64,000 nt of DNA from Symsagittifera roscoffensis (Eukaryota; Xenacoelomorpha; Acoela; Convolutidae). The first letter of the stretch is position 1. Each line of letters starts with the position of its first letter. The stretch spans positions 68,054,727 to 68,118,726 of the forward strand of contig NC_087063.1 in assembly GCF_963678635.1 (NCBI RefSeq). Direction: 5' to 3'. This document shows, in pieces, positions 44,462-55,900 of this stretch. A program made the position numbers and the translations under genes. The notes under the pieces were generated by a model. That model saw only the letters and a program-made list of their open reading frames with translations, searched no databases and had not been told where the DNA came from.

Positions 44462-44928
44462 ATTCAGATCTGCAGAAAGAAAGAAATCTGATCCATTTAT
44501 TGGCGCTTAAAAAAGAGGACTTCGATACAGCAGGGGACTTCAGGTTCCCAAACGAGAATGGAGAGGAACAAAAACGAGGTGGAATGCCTTATTATCAACC
44601 CAATTCAAACTGGATCAGGTTAGGCCTGCGCGTTAAAGGAAGATATGACGATGGTAATGATGACTGGCTGATGATGAATGGGAACCCGCGTGAATGGGCT
44701 GTAGGTTTCCATGGAAGCGACCAGGATGGCACAAGAGCAATTGCCCAATCTAGGATTTTTCTGACCTCTGGAAAAGGACAAGTACACGAAATGAGAGAGG
44801 ATATAAATGAATTGAGTGACCAAAGAGGGCAACCATGTGGAAAAGGCGCCTATTTTGGGGCTAAAATTCAAATCAGCGAAGGAGGATACGCAAATTATGC
44901 ACCCAGTTATCACAAATGCATCCTTCAG
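44462..44928 (+). CDS. PARP-like family gene, exon B (core domain)
   Basis: 467 bases, acceptor TTTAG/AT at 44457-44461 and donor CAG/GTTTCC at 44928. It carries the signature of an uncharacterised animal/fungal family, in fungi sometimes joined to a ubiquitin-like domain: a GDFRFPN block, KRGGMPYYQP, GLRVKGRYDDGNDDWL, then EWAVGFHGS, and later GKGAYFGAK. The FHGS (His at 44710-44712) and GKGAYF (Tyr at 44851-44853) blocks look like the first two landmarks of the ADP-ribosyltransferase fold of PARPs. The spacing and the third landmark in exon C fit. Catalytic activity is inferred only. Alternative: a non-enzymatic member of the same fold. Confidence 0.75.
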
Positions 44929-45058
44929 GTTTCCACATTTCAAATTGAGTGCAATTTCCAGTGCTTTTATTTATGATATTTGGTTGAGTACAGTGACAAT
45001 TAGAATGAAAAATACATGAGTACAACTTTTAAATGAAAACAAATACTTCATCTTTTAG

Positions 45059-45349
45059 GTGAGAATAAAACCTGAAAAAACACGAATTCCGACTACCAAG
45101 CCCGACTTCCGCATAGTCAACGAGCCTGAATATATTCGACCTTATGGGATATGTCTCAAAATGAGGAACGAAAAGGTTGTTGACCCAGATAATTATGCAC
45201 GGTCGAATACAAGGAACTTGAGGCCTGCAACAGCCTCTATAAGCAACGCATATTCAAACAACTTGCGATTTTCCAGGACAAACACTTTGCCGTCATTCCA
45301 AAGCGGCGGCACCAACAACAGCAACAACGATGGCTGCAGAATTCTCTGA
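45059..45349 (+). CDS. PARP-like family gene, exon C (C terminus)
   Basis: Acceptor TTTTAG/GTG; phase 0. It continues exon B as a beta-strand (VRIKP), then has NEPEYIRPYGICLKMR, the family's RPYG motif with a Glu (45122-45124 or 45128-45130) in the place of the third PARP landmark. A Ser/Asn-rich tail of about 60 residues follows, ending CRIL and a TGA. The tail ends in a cysteine four residues from the C terminus (CRIL), the layout of a CAAX prenylation box: C, two aliphatic-like residues, L. That would anchor the protein to membranes by geranylgeranylation; this is inference. Confidence 0.75.
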   Translation: MRIKPEKTRIPTTKPDFRIVNEPEYIRPYGICLKMRNEKVVDPDNYARSNTRNLRPATASISNAYSNNLRFSRTNTLPSFQSGGTNNSNNDGCRIL

Positions 45350-45390
45350 TTGATAACTGTTAATCACATCAGTAGTGTATATTCTTTGTA

Positions 45391-45396
45391 AATAAA
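45391..45396 (+). terminator. Poly(A) signal of the PARP-like gene
   Basis: AATAAA 42 bases after the stop codon at 45347-45349. Confidence 0.65.
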
Positions 45397-45419
45397 AAAT
45401 ATTATCAAGGAGGAAAAAA

Positions 45420-48400
45420 TTATTCGTTCCTTATGATGACAGAAGCAAATCAAACCAATAGCTTTAAAAGAAGGGAGAAGGAGAATTAAGCCATCTGCGT
45501 TTCTCAGGTGATAATGTATCCTTTCGATTTCTTGCTCATATAAATTGAAAGCTCAGAAACACAAATTGTTTTGCTTCAGTTTGAAAAGTTTTGTGCGGGG
45601 TATTGCAAGTTTGCAAGAAAAACATTGTACTTAAGAATAAGCCTCAAAAACGTATGACGCAGTGAGGGTCAACATTCGAACAATTTTCTGTAGACAGTAG
45701 ATAAGAAAACTTACCTCTGGTGAAAATATTATTGAACACTTACGCTTGGATCACAAATGACCTGGAATATTTATCTCCTGGCGAAAATGATGGAATGCTA
45801 TCTAAAGTATGTTTGTCAAAATCTCAAGAAACTGGAAAAATAAGGCGAAACGCGAAGCGCGTTACAAGACCAAAAGTCCAGTTCCGCATCTCACTTCATC
45901 TTTCAGTTGTTCAATATCGAGCCATTTTTACTAAACTTCCATTCTTTCTGTAAAGCACTCCATTCTTTTAATTGCATCGATCAATCAGGCATTTTCATTT
46001 ATATCGAGTTGTTAGCGCCAAGAGGCCTTAGAGATTTTCACTGACTTTTTTATCTAAATTTGAAGTTCGCCCATCCTCAAAGTTCATAAATTCATAAAGA
46101 GCATTTTTGCAGAGTCCCGTTTTTTTGGAAAATTTAATTTTGGCAGTGCTAAAACATTGAGATTAGATAATACGCCGTTTCAAACGAACTGTCAAAAAAA
46201 GCGTCAATTTTGCGAAGTTTTTTTTTTGCAAAAAAAACATGATAAAGCTGCTTTTTAATGGACTTTTGTATCAATATCAGAGTTCTTTCAACTGGTTAAC
46301 CAACATCCGCCTGGATAATTGTAGCACAAAGGTTTATAGAATACCTATAATCCAGTAAGATCTTACAAAGTACCAGGTAATGCTTTGCTTAACGCAAACT
46401 CAAATTTCCAAGGGCTGCAAAATGTTTTCAGTGTATTGTTTTATCCCCTGGTGTTTTTTATCTCAACATTAATTGACCAATGTACTGTATGATTAAATAC
46501 AGTATGACTAAAGTATACTGTATTTTTAGCAAGCAAAAAGTTAACATCCTTTGCATATTTTAACCGAAGCAAAAAAAAACAGTGTACTTGGTAGAACGTG
46601 TTTTTAGTTGTTTCAGAGCAATTGTGGAATTTAGCCTAAGGAACAGGGCATAAAAAAGTTCAGTCTTGATAATTGTTGTTTTTTGAACATTTCTTTGTCT
46701 TTCAAAAAAAATTTTAAAAACATTTTGATCAAACTAAGTAAAACATGGATTTTTCAGGTAAAAACTGAAAGGTTCTTTGTTGATACCTTAAATATTCAAC
46801 TCAAACCTGATGCCAAAAAAAAAAAAACTTAATTATGTTTTAACCCTAATTGTATCAAACCCCAAAATTAAAAATCGAAAACTAGTGATTCTTAAGTTTT
46901 TTTTTAGCCGCGCATAATTTGTTTTTGAACAAATCGTTTAACATGGAAGAGCTGGTTAAGTTAGACTAGAACAGCCTCGAATGCCCCGTGACAAAGTGAA
47001 TCTCACGAAAGATATCTTTGTTATACTTTGAACAGATTGTACGCTTACTAATAAATGACTAAGTGCATAAGGCAACAAGGACAGCAGGTTACTACTGTGC
47101 AAGTAGCACAGAATGTTCCTACCAGTCTATGAGAAAAATCAATTTTTGTCGTTTTTTTCTGCAAAGAGTGACAAAAAAATCTGAACAAAACAAGAGCTTA
47201 AGCATTTTCTAGAGTCATACTAAAATTGGCTATGTGGTAAACAGTTTTTTTATAGAAAAATGACTAGAAAAACAACAAAATTTCAAAGATTCCCATATTG
47301 TCGTTAAAAACTCCAAGAAATAACTTTACTCGAGTAACTAAGTTTTTACGGTTAAACTTAAATAACCTCTTGTGAGCCCGCTCGCTCACCTAATTAGATC
47401 GGAATTGGACCAAAAGTCAAACATTGCAAACCGTTTTTTCCCGAAACTAAGAATTTTCTTCGAAACTTTTTAATGTCGTTCGAATTACGACCGAAAGGAT
47501 TTTAGAATAATATATCACTCCGCCTGTTCCAATGAGTATTTTTGGTACTTGATGTTGCGTGGAAACATACACTTAAACACCAGAATACAAAGTTAGTCCG
47601 CATTTTTCAAAACAAAAACGAAGGACCCTTCCCTTATGTGGAAATCGTTCTGTATTTCGGCTCAACGATCACTATAAAGCTGTTCACATCAGTTATTATC
47701 GTTGATGCTTATGAAGTACTTGTTATTTTATAGCAGGTGAGAAAAAAAGGTCCGATGATTTACAATGATCAGTTTTGAGAGCATTAAAAATAAGCTAGTG
47801 ATGCCGAGCAGTTTCGCTGCTTAGCGCAATCTAGCCACTTTTTATCCCGATGCGAGTTGAAAGCGTTGAACCAATATTTGAAACTGACTCATGATTTGAA
47901 TGTTATTAGCTAAGATTAAGCACAAACTTAACGCTCGCTGAAGGTTGCGGGCTTTGGTTTTTTTTTCATTCAATCACTCGCATAGTCCCTAAATTTTTGG
48001 CGCATTGATTGGAATTAAAACATTAAAAATAACCGCCTAAATGAAGTTATAAGCCAATTAATATGCCCCAATGCCAATTTTTATCACAATCAAACATTAT
48101 GCGCACTTAAATTTCTCAATTAAACAGCCACCGTTTATGAGCAACAGAAAATTGAGCCGACAAGCAGGGGCTTCAACCTGTTCAGTTTTATTTTTTTGTG
48201 CAGGTTGAGACACTTGAGTTAATCAATAATGTGCATGCAGCGTGCTAAGCGCTAGTAACTTAAGCTGCCGTCTAAAGTGAGCGGTGGGTCGGACACGGAG
48301 AAAGATCAGCCAGATATTTGCATTGATTCAGCCGACTTCAGAGACGATGTGTATGAACGAAAAATTTTAAAGAGTTATTAGGCATTCAGCTCCAAATGAA

Positions 48401-49847
48401 CGGAACTTGAAGCACAACAAAAAAAATTGAAAAAACTCATTTAAAAAATACGAATGAGACATTTTAGGGTTGTTCGGCTGAAAATGGATGCTGTAAAAAA
48501 CTTTAAAAGGGGGGCCCTTTGGGTAGTGAGGGGGTCTAATCCTTGATTAGATGGGCGTCGGCTCGCCCTTAAATCCTCCCCTGCTTAAGTTTGTATGAAA
48601 AAAAAGTGCGCATTAACGATTCTCATTTGCTTGTTTTCATTACTTGATTTAGTGCTCGATTCGAATAAATTAAATGCTCCTCTTTATGCTCAATTTGTTA
48701 TCTGAATCTTAATTTTTTGTACCGTTAGCCCAATAAGAAGTCTCAATTTAGCTCTGCTTTCAATTTCCTTTGAGATGGGTGAAGTTTCAGCCAAAGACAT
48801 TCAGAGAGACCCTACGGTTGAATTGTCCGTGCTATACGAAACCTATTCCTCAACTTAATTAGAGAAAACGTTACCCAACTTCTATTTGTAAGATTGAAAT
48901 TGTTACCCACCCTTTTTTGTGGAAATAGTTATCTGAAGAAAACGAGGCCATTCATGTTAGCAAAACAAGATAAAGCCAAGTACCCGGTTATTGTATATTG
49001 CATGAACATATTTTTGGTACACAAAAACATAGTACGTTTTTACTTCCATTCCTCAAGAAGGCAGGTGAGTAGAGATGTCAGTCGATGCTTCTTCGAAAAC
49101 TAGCCACTCTTGATTGCTATAGAAAAATGACCCTTTTGTAACTCTTTCCAGTTTGCTACGATGTAAAAACAGTTTAAACAATTTTTATTTGCAGAAAATA
49201 AAACAATTTATTTTCACATTGGAAAAGCAAGAAAACCAATTACAGAATTCAGGGTAGCTGAAAATTAACAGTCATATTTCTACGTACGATAGATGACCAA
49301 TTTAATTATTCGCGCTCGGGAAAATAAAAATCGTCGTGTTTTTCGACGGAAAAAGGCAAAGCTCAGTGCTTTCCATAGATTTTGGGCAAACAACGGTTCA
49401 TAAAACTAGAAAACTTTTACTTTCGAACAATCTATATATATATATATATATACACTCAATTTATAGTTTTTTCGATGATTATCAAATTTAACAATGAAGA
49501 AAAGGCAATCAATACAGAACTTTTTCCTGGTTGAGCAGCTTCGACACCAAATATCGCGACATTTATCCCATTCAGCCAGTAAAAATGAACATTCAAGCCA
49601 GAAATCTTCGAAAAGATCGGAGGATATCACAAACTATAAGTTAAATGTCGCGACAGCATTTATCTACACTTCAAAAACAGTTTGTGTGTTTCAGTAGTAT
49701 CATTTTTTTCACAACGTAGAAAACCTTCACAGAGATATTTGTAATGCAGCTTCTACCATTTCTTCACATAATTTTGGATCGGAACAGAATATTTACTGCA
49801 ATGTTAAGCTCATATTTTAAAACCTCATAAGCTTCATTGCCTGTACG
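45420..49847. other. Intergenic, no gene recognised
   Basis: Only short incidental frames. Contains a (TA)n microsatellite at 49433-49452 and, at about 48505-48595, a G/C-rich block that recurs inverted at about 57725-57825. Probably includes the 3' UTR of GCLM: an AATAAA on the minus strand at 49212-49207 is one candidate end. Confidence 0.4.
48505..48595 (-). repeat. Dispersed GC-rich repeat, copy 1
   Basis: On the minus strand, GATTTAAGGGCGAGCC, then GGATTAGACC and CACTACCCAAAGGG with CCCCCCTTTT. The copy at 57725-57825 on the plus strand has GGACTTAAGAGGG, GGATTCGACGCC and GACTACCCAACGGG with CCCCCTTT. Block order and spacing agree. Confidence 0.5.
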
Positions 49848-49964
49848 CTATTGTGGACTGAAGTTGTAGCCTTGTGTGTTCCTGATAAGTTTCACAATGT
49901 ATCCTTTGGTGTGGATAATACCCCTGCATTTGACCAGACCCGAATATCGAAGCACCCAGCCAAC
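49848..49964 (-). CDS. GCLM: GCLM exon 8 (C terminus and stop)
   Basis: 117 bases after CTCAAG. VGWVLRYSGLVKCRGIIHTK is followed by a short tail and TAG. Confidence 0.9.
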   Translation of the reverse strand, partial: VGWVLRYSGLVKCRGIIHTKGYIVKLIRNTQGYNFSPQ

Positions 49965-52900
49965 CTTGAGAAATAAACAATAATTAAGCTGGAAAACGTT
50001 TGCAAAACTTACAGCTCGAACGACGCTGACTTGCCTTGAAATGTGTAATGCTAAAAAAATTTCAGAACTTGAGCCTTTTTAAGAACCTTAGTATGATTTA
50101 CTAGCAAGACTGCATCACAAAATGAAAAAAAGTAGTTATCAGAGTGTGGAACTATCATTTGTGCCGATTTGATCTAAGTTAACAAATTACAGATTACACA
50201 AAATGTTGAAACAAAATCTGTCACCTGCCACCCGACCAGATCCTTGTGGTGAGATAGGTGGCTGGAGAGTATCTCGTGCATCTCCTGTCCACTCAGTATC
50301 TCGCGGGGGTCATTGTGGGTCAACAGTTGGATGTCTCTCTCGTTACAGAGGGCCACCAGGTCTTCCGGAGGAGAGCAGCACACGTCCATGTTGATCTGGT
50401 CCAACGAGGGCTTTTCCTAGATAAAACATCATGCACAACATTAGATGATGTTGCAACATTTTCACAGAGGCACTTAGAAACAAGGCAAAACAAAACTTTT
50501 ACATAGTGGTTCTATTAGTTGAAAATTGTTTTCACAGAGGCTTTTAATGGGAGCTCAAAATGCATTATTTCACTCTATTTTAACAACAAGGCCAGACACA
50601 AAAAAAAAAACGTTGACAACAGTCGATTGCAATGCAAGCAGCACAGAATTAGGATCAAGCGTACAATCTCCCTCTTTAGGTGACCAACCGTAAAATGTCC
50701 TCCCCATATTAGCATATTAATTTTGAAAATTAGTTTTGTATATAGTATGCCTTTCGAACAAACGCATAAATGAAATTAGCTTTTGCAATTTTATTTAGGA
50801 TTGTGTTTACTTGCTGTTATACATTAAATTAATGAATTATCAATCAATGAATTATTCTAGTTAAAACTCTTAATTTAGTTTAAATCTAGACTAAACTCAA
50901 AAATAATTCCTGGAAAACTCAGATCCCCCTTAATCGGATTGGGGCATAACGTACGGTTGATCCCAAATTTATTCGACGTCGCGAATTTTTTTGAACTAAA
51001 ACTAAAATATGGCGAGAAAGTTTTTTTTTCAAATTTTGATTTTTTTTTGGTTGTTCTGTTTTTTTTTGTTTTTGAGATGAGATTGTATTCGTTAATGGCG
51101 CATAACGACTAAGTAGGAATAGCTAAAATATGAAGAAAGTAACAAGAATTAGATTCGAAATTCAGATCTGAAAAAAAATTTGTCTGAAACGTTTTTGAAA
51201 TTCTCGAAACAAAATCTTAGCACCCAAATTATTATTTACCATTGCCTTTAGTGAAACTGATGCAAAAATTCACAGTTTAATCCAGAGCTGAAGCTGCAGC
51301 TTTGCAAACACAATCGAGAACGCGGCAAAGATTCGTTAGTTTTAAAAAGCATTTAACATAAATTTTGCATATAATAATTTGGAAAGTAACAAGACTGCTC
51401 GTATCAAGGCAAAGCCCTGAAAGTTCCGACGGCCTTTTAAGGTCTATGGAGCAGTAATAACAAGAAAAAAATAAATTTAATCATAAAGCAAAATGAAAAA
51501 AAAACAAAATTTGAAGTATAAAATACTAAGAGATAGATTTCGCTCCTAGTAACAAAGCAATTATTGCAAATAAGCTTGCTTCAACCAAATTGGAACGATT
51601 TCTAAGACGATTAAATCTCCGCTAACGCGTTAATAGCGCGAAATATATCGCGCGTTAATTGACCCAAATTGGCCAAAATGGCAATCTTTAAACCCCCATA
51701 ACTTTACGAAAAATGATCACAGGTGGAATATCTTTTCAAATTTAAGCTTAAGGCAAAAATAACTTTTGAATGATATTGAAAAATTCCATCAAAAATGGCT
51801 CGCTAAAAAGTCGAAAAAAACCACCCCGAGCACAAATATTCCGTTACTTAAATATTCTGGAACAACAAACTTAAAGCAACCAGACAAACTTTGCATACAA
51901 TTAATTTGAAACTGAAACAACCAAATTTTTTATAAGCTAGGCCTTTCAAAAATTTCGCTGGTAAACTTGGAGTTGGAAAGTTTCCGAAAAGTGATTTATA
52001 TTATTGTACTGTTGCAACAAAAAGCTATTTTTGTTTAAAATTGTGAATTGAAAAAGCAGAGCTGTGTTACCTCATTAAAAATCTAATGTCAAAGGACATG
52101 GTATTTTTGTGCCAATGAAGCCGGCCTCCTGATTGAAAAAGTGATCAAAGAACCAGCGAGACAATTTTGCGCATTCAAGAGTTCAACCTGTTTCACCAAA
52201 AGCAGCACAATCATTAGCAAAATTAGACTTACTTGGAAAACAAGTTGCTTCGTACTATCATATCACACTACGCTCCGTTTTTGTAAATTGTGGATGAAAT
52301 TAAGCTTGTGTAAACATCTCGGCAATGCAATTCCTTGTCGTTTTTTATGCTCCCCATATGATATAACCACTAAATAACATCCCATCTGTTTTCACCCTCA
52401 ATAGGGCAGTACCACACCCCCCCCCCCCCCCCAAAAAAAAAAGGTTGCTCAACAGTGCCAAAAAATGATGGTTTTCGGCACTATTGACAATATTATTTTT
52501 CAGCACTGTTATTTTTGGCAGTGAGAACGCCCCTCTAGGTGTAGTACAACAAGGCCAAAGGAAAACAGTGCCGAAAAATCAAACGTTCAACAGTGCCGAA
52601 AAACATCAGTTTCGGCACTGATGAACACTTTTTCCGTTTCGACAATGTTGTGCTTCGGCACTGTTGAACCCCCCGCCCAATAATAACCCCGCTTGCAATT
52701 GAATATCATTTAAAACCCGATAACTAACATTGAAGTAAAACATTTGATCCGTCCTCCGGCAAAAATAAGTCAAATTACCGTCTGAGCGTGATCATGTAGG
52801 TCTCTGAGTGACGCCGCATTGAGGTCGGACAGACCAAGAGTCCAGGATATGAACACGTCACCCGCTCCTCCTCTCGAACTGCGACTTCTGCTAGTATTGC

Positions 52901-55900
52901 TGGTCTCGGAATTCACTACTTCTTCCGAGTGATTCACATCTAAATGAGACAACAACATGTAAGGCTGACAAAGTAGGTGACAGGATAAATTATCGTTCCG
53001 GCCACTGAAAGTGGTGAGGAATTTTATATTCTATTCGGTCGTGTTTTAAATTTTTGTTTGAAATGAAAATCAGGTAACTCAATTAATCATCGGAATGATT
53101 CGAGTGATATCAAATTCAAGCCCATTCAATCGCGATTCGAACAATAATAAGAACCTTTGAGCATTAGTCTCATTTCGAGCGAGTAAAGCGAGCGAGGTCG
53201 CATAGTAGGTTCATAATAGTCTGAATCTTAGTCTAAAACCAGAAAAATTTTGCTTTACCTGGCAAAACTAATTTTCGAAATTTTTTCAGAGAACGTTTTC
53301 AGAAAAAAATTTGATTTTTTTTTAAATTTTCTTTTCATTTTTCGAGGAAAATTGTTGCCAAATATGGTGTCAGGACAAAAGATACCATACCAAAAGCTCC
53401 CATGACAAAAGATCCCTTGTATAAAAATCGCCCATACCATAAAATCCCATGCCAATTAAAAAGATCCCATGAATTATGAACAAAAATCATGATCAAAGTG
53501 TAAGCAGAAATAAATCTAGAGTAATGATACCTCAATTAGGTTTGCGCTATTTAAAAACAATGAAAATTTAACATAACTTAATTTAAACTGGACTCATTTT
53601 TGGGATTAACATAGTGCCAACATGTGTTTAATTTAGTGTTAATATGGCATTGAATTAGAACAACTTAATTGAAAATGTATACACTCTGCATTCATTATCT
53701 CCCTCTTTAACTCATTGATAAGTCAAAAATGAATTCTTTTACTTGGGGAACCTCACAAAAAGGCCAAACTCTGATTATTCTTGATGGCCATGAATTTCAA
53801 AAGGAACGCGATACGAAGACAACGACACACTGGCGCTGCAGCAAATGGAGATCGTATAAATGCCCGAAAACTTTAATCACTTCTGGGAGCGATATAATCT
53901 CACAGAGCAACGAGCATAGTCATGAGCTCAACGCAGGACGCTCAGAAGCTCGGCAACTAGTTCAACAAATGAAGGAGACAGTTAGGAGTCAATTAAATCC
54001 AGTAAACAGCCAGATAATCGCAGCTAGTTTGCAATTGGTGCAGGACGAAAAAGCAACCCAACTGTCTTTGCCCTCCCGGTCGGCGCTAACGCGAACTTTA
54101 AACAGAAATAAACAAACAACATCCCTGCCCACTATTGCCACAGATGACCGCCATTTCGAAACACCCGATCGTTTTAAGCAATTTTGCCTTTTTGATAGCG
54201 GAAAACAAGATACGGAACGCATATTAATTTTTGGCGACCTTGAGAACCTCAAAGCACTTAAATTGTACAACAAAACCTGGCTTGTAGACGGTACTTTCAA
54301 AATTTGCCCCAGTCAGTTTTACCAGCTGTACACTGTACACATCCAGATTGGCGGGTTTTATCCACCTTGCGTCTACGCTCTGCTTCGCAATAAGCGCTTA
54401 TCAACCTATAACAAATTCCTATCCGCACTCAAATCGCTTATCGGTGACGTAACCCCGGAAAGAATTTTGATCGACTTTGAAATTGCGGCTCTGAGTGCTT
54501 TTACCTCTCATTACGAAACTGACATTAAGGGATGCTATTTTCACCTCTGTCAGAGCTTTATGCGAAAAATATCCGAATTGGGCCTTAAAAAGACGTACGA
54601 ATCAAACAGCGAGCTAGTTTTAGCGCTGAATATGATTCCTGCGCTTAGTTTTGTTCCGGAGTCAAAAGTGGAAATCGTGTTTGACCTAGTCATTGAGGAA
54701 ATATGCAGTGTGGCAACCAAACTGGATATTTCACAAAACGATCTCGAAAAATTAGACGAGCTCACTGCTTATTTCCAAAAAACGTACATTAGAGGGGATT
54801 TGTTTGGCCGAATAACACTTTTTCCTCTTTCTCTTTGGAACCATTATCAAAATGCTGTGTGTGGTCTAGCCCGAACCACAAATGCAGTTGAAGGGTGGCA
54901 TCTTGGTGTAACCGCTTTGTTTCAAGGCAGCCATCCTTCAATACATACGTTTCTCGAAAAAATTCAACTGGATTCCTACAATCAAAAGTTCAACATTTTG
55001 AAGGCATCCAGCGGCATTATCAACTTATCCCGGAAAAAGTACTGTGATCTGAATGAAAAAGTTTAACAGATAACAAGTTCATACACAGACTCTAACTTAT
55101 TGTCTTATATCCGTTCACTTGCCCATTTAACTTATTAAAATTTGTTATAGTTTTTGCCTAATTTTTCCTAAATTTAAAATTGTTTGATCAACTTTTTTAT
55201 AGACGTCTCCTTGCACCCTCCTGGAGAACGCCGAAACGCAATACTACGACTCGCATTCGAAAATGCTGTCTCTAGCTATTTGATCCCAGAGCAATTGCTC
55301 TTATTTACGGGAGGCTAGATTGAGGGTAGGGGCCTGACGGCCCTTTGAGTATTGCGCCTAGCGAAAAAAAAGTTGATCAAATTTGAGAATTGACATTTTT
55401 TATCAAATAGAATGGCACGTGATTCGTAATGAAAATGATTTCAAAGCTTTAGAATTTTGCAAAAACTCAATTTCAATTTTGTACCGACTTGAATTGTCTG
55501 GAAAATCAGGCCATTTTTAGCAAAGTTGGTTTTGATTAATTGGAAATCCTTTTCAAGTTCATTTATAGTCTAAGCTGTTTTGAAGTTTGAGTTTCATTTT
55601 AAAGGCCAAGTGATTAGCAAGGTCATTTATGTTCGAAATTTGTGCAGCAAAATTTTTGCCGTTTCTTTGATTTTAACCGACGCTTTGTTTTTGCTTTGAT
55701 CGATTAACCGCTTTATTTTCAATTCTCAGGTTCTTTGTTATTTTATTATGGTATCTTATGTCGTGGGCGATTTTAGAACGAGGTATCTTTTGGAATGGTA
55801 TCTTATTGACTGGGATCTTCTCGTTTGGGATCTTAAGGTAAGGGATCTTTTGTCATGTAACCGCCAAATATACATGTTGCCAAGTCTCGAACTCGATCTG

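Larger units (their letters stand above)
53366..55862 (+). mobile_element. Complete Mutator-like (MULE) DNA transposon, 2497 bp
   Basis: The ends are GGTGTCAGGACAAAAGAT (left) and the inverse of GGTTACATGACAAAAGAT (right). Terminal inverted repeats extend about 115 bases and are built of short imperfect repeats of AAGATACC/AAGATCCC. A perfect 9-bp target duplication flanks the element, and an intact transposase lies between. It sits in GCLM intron 5, opposite to the gene. All features of an autonomous and fairly recent insertion are present. Confidence 0.92.

Noticed and set aside
47542-47733. 63-codon plus-strand frame as a gene
   Set aside because: No domain, no exon partner and no support beyond an open frame in AT-rich sequence.
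50203-50506. Plus-strand frames of 63 and 82 codons
   Set aside because: Antisense shadows of GCLM exon 7.
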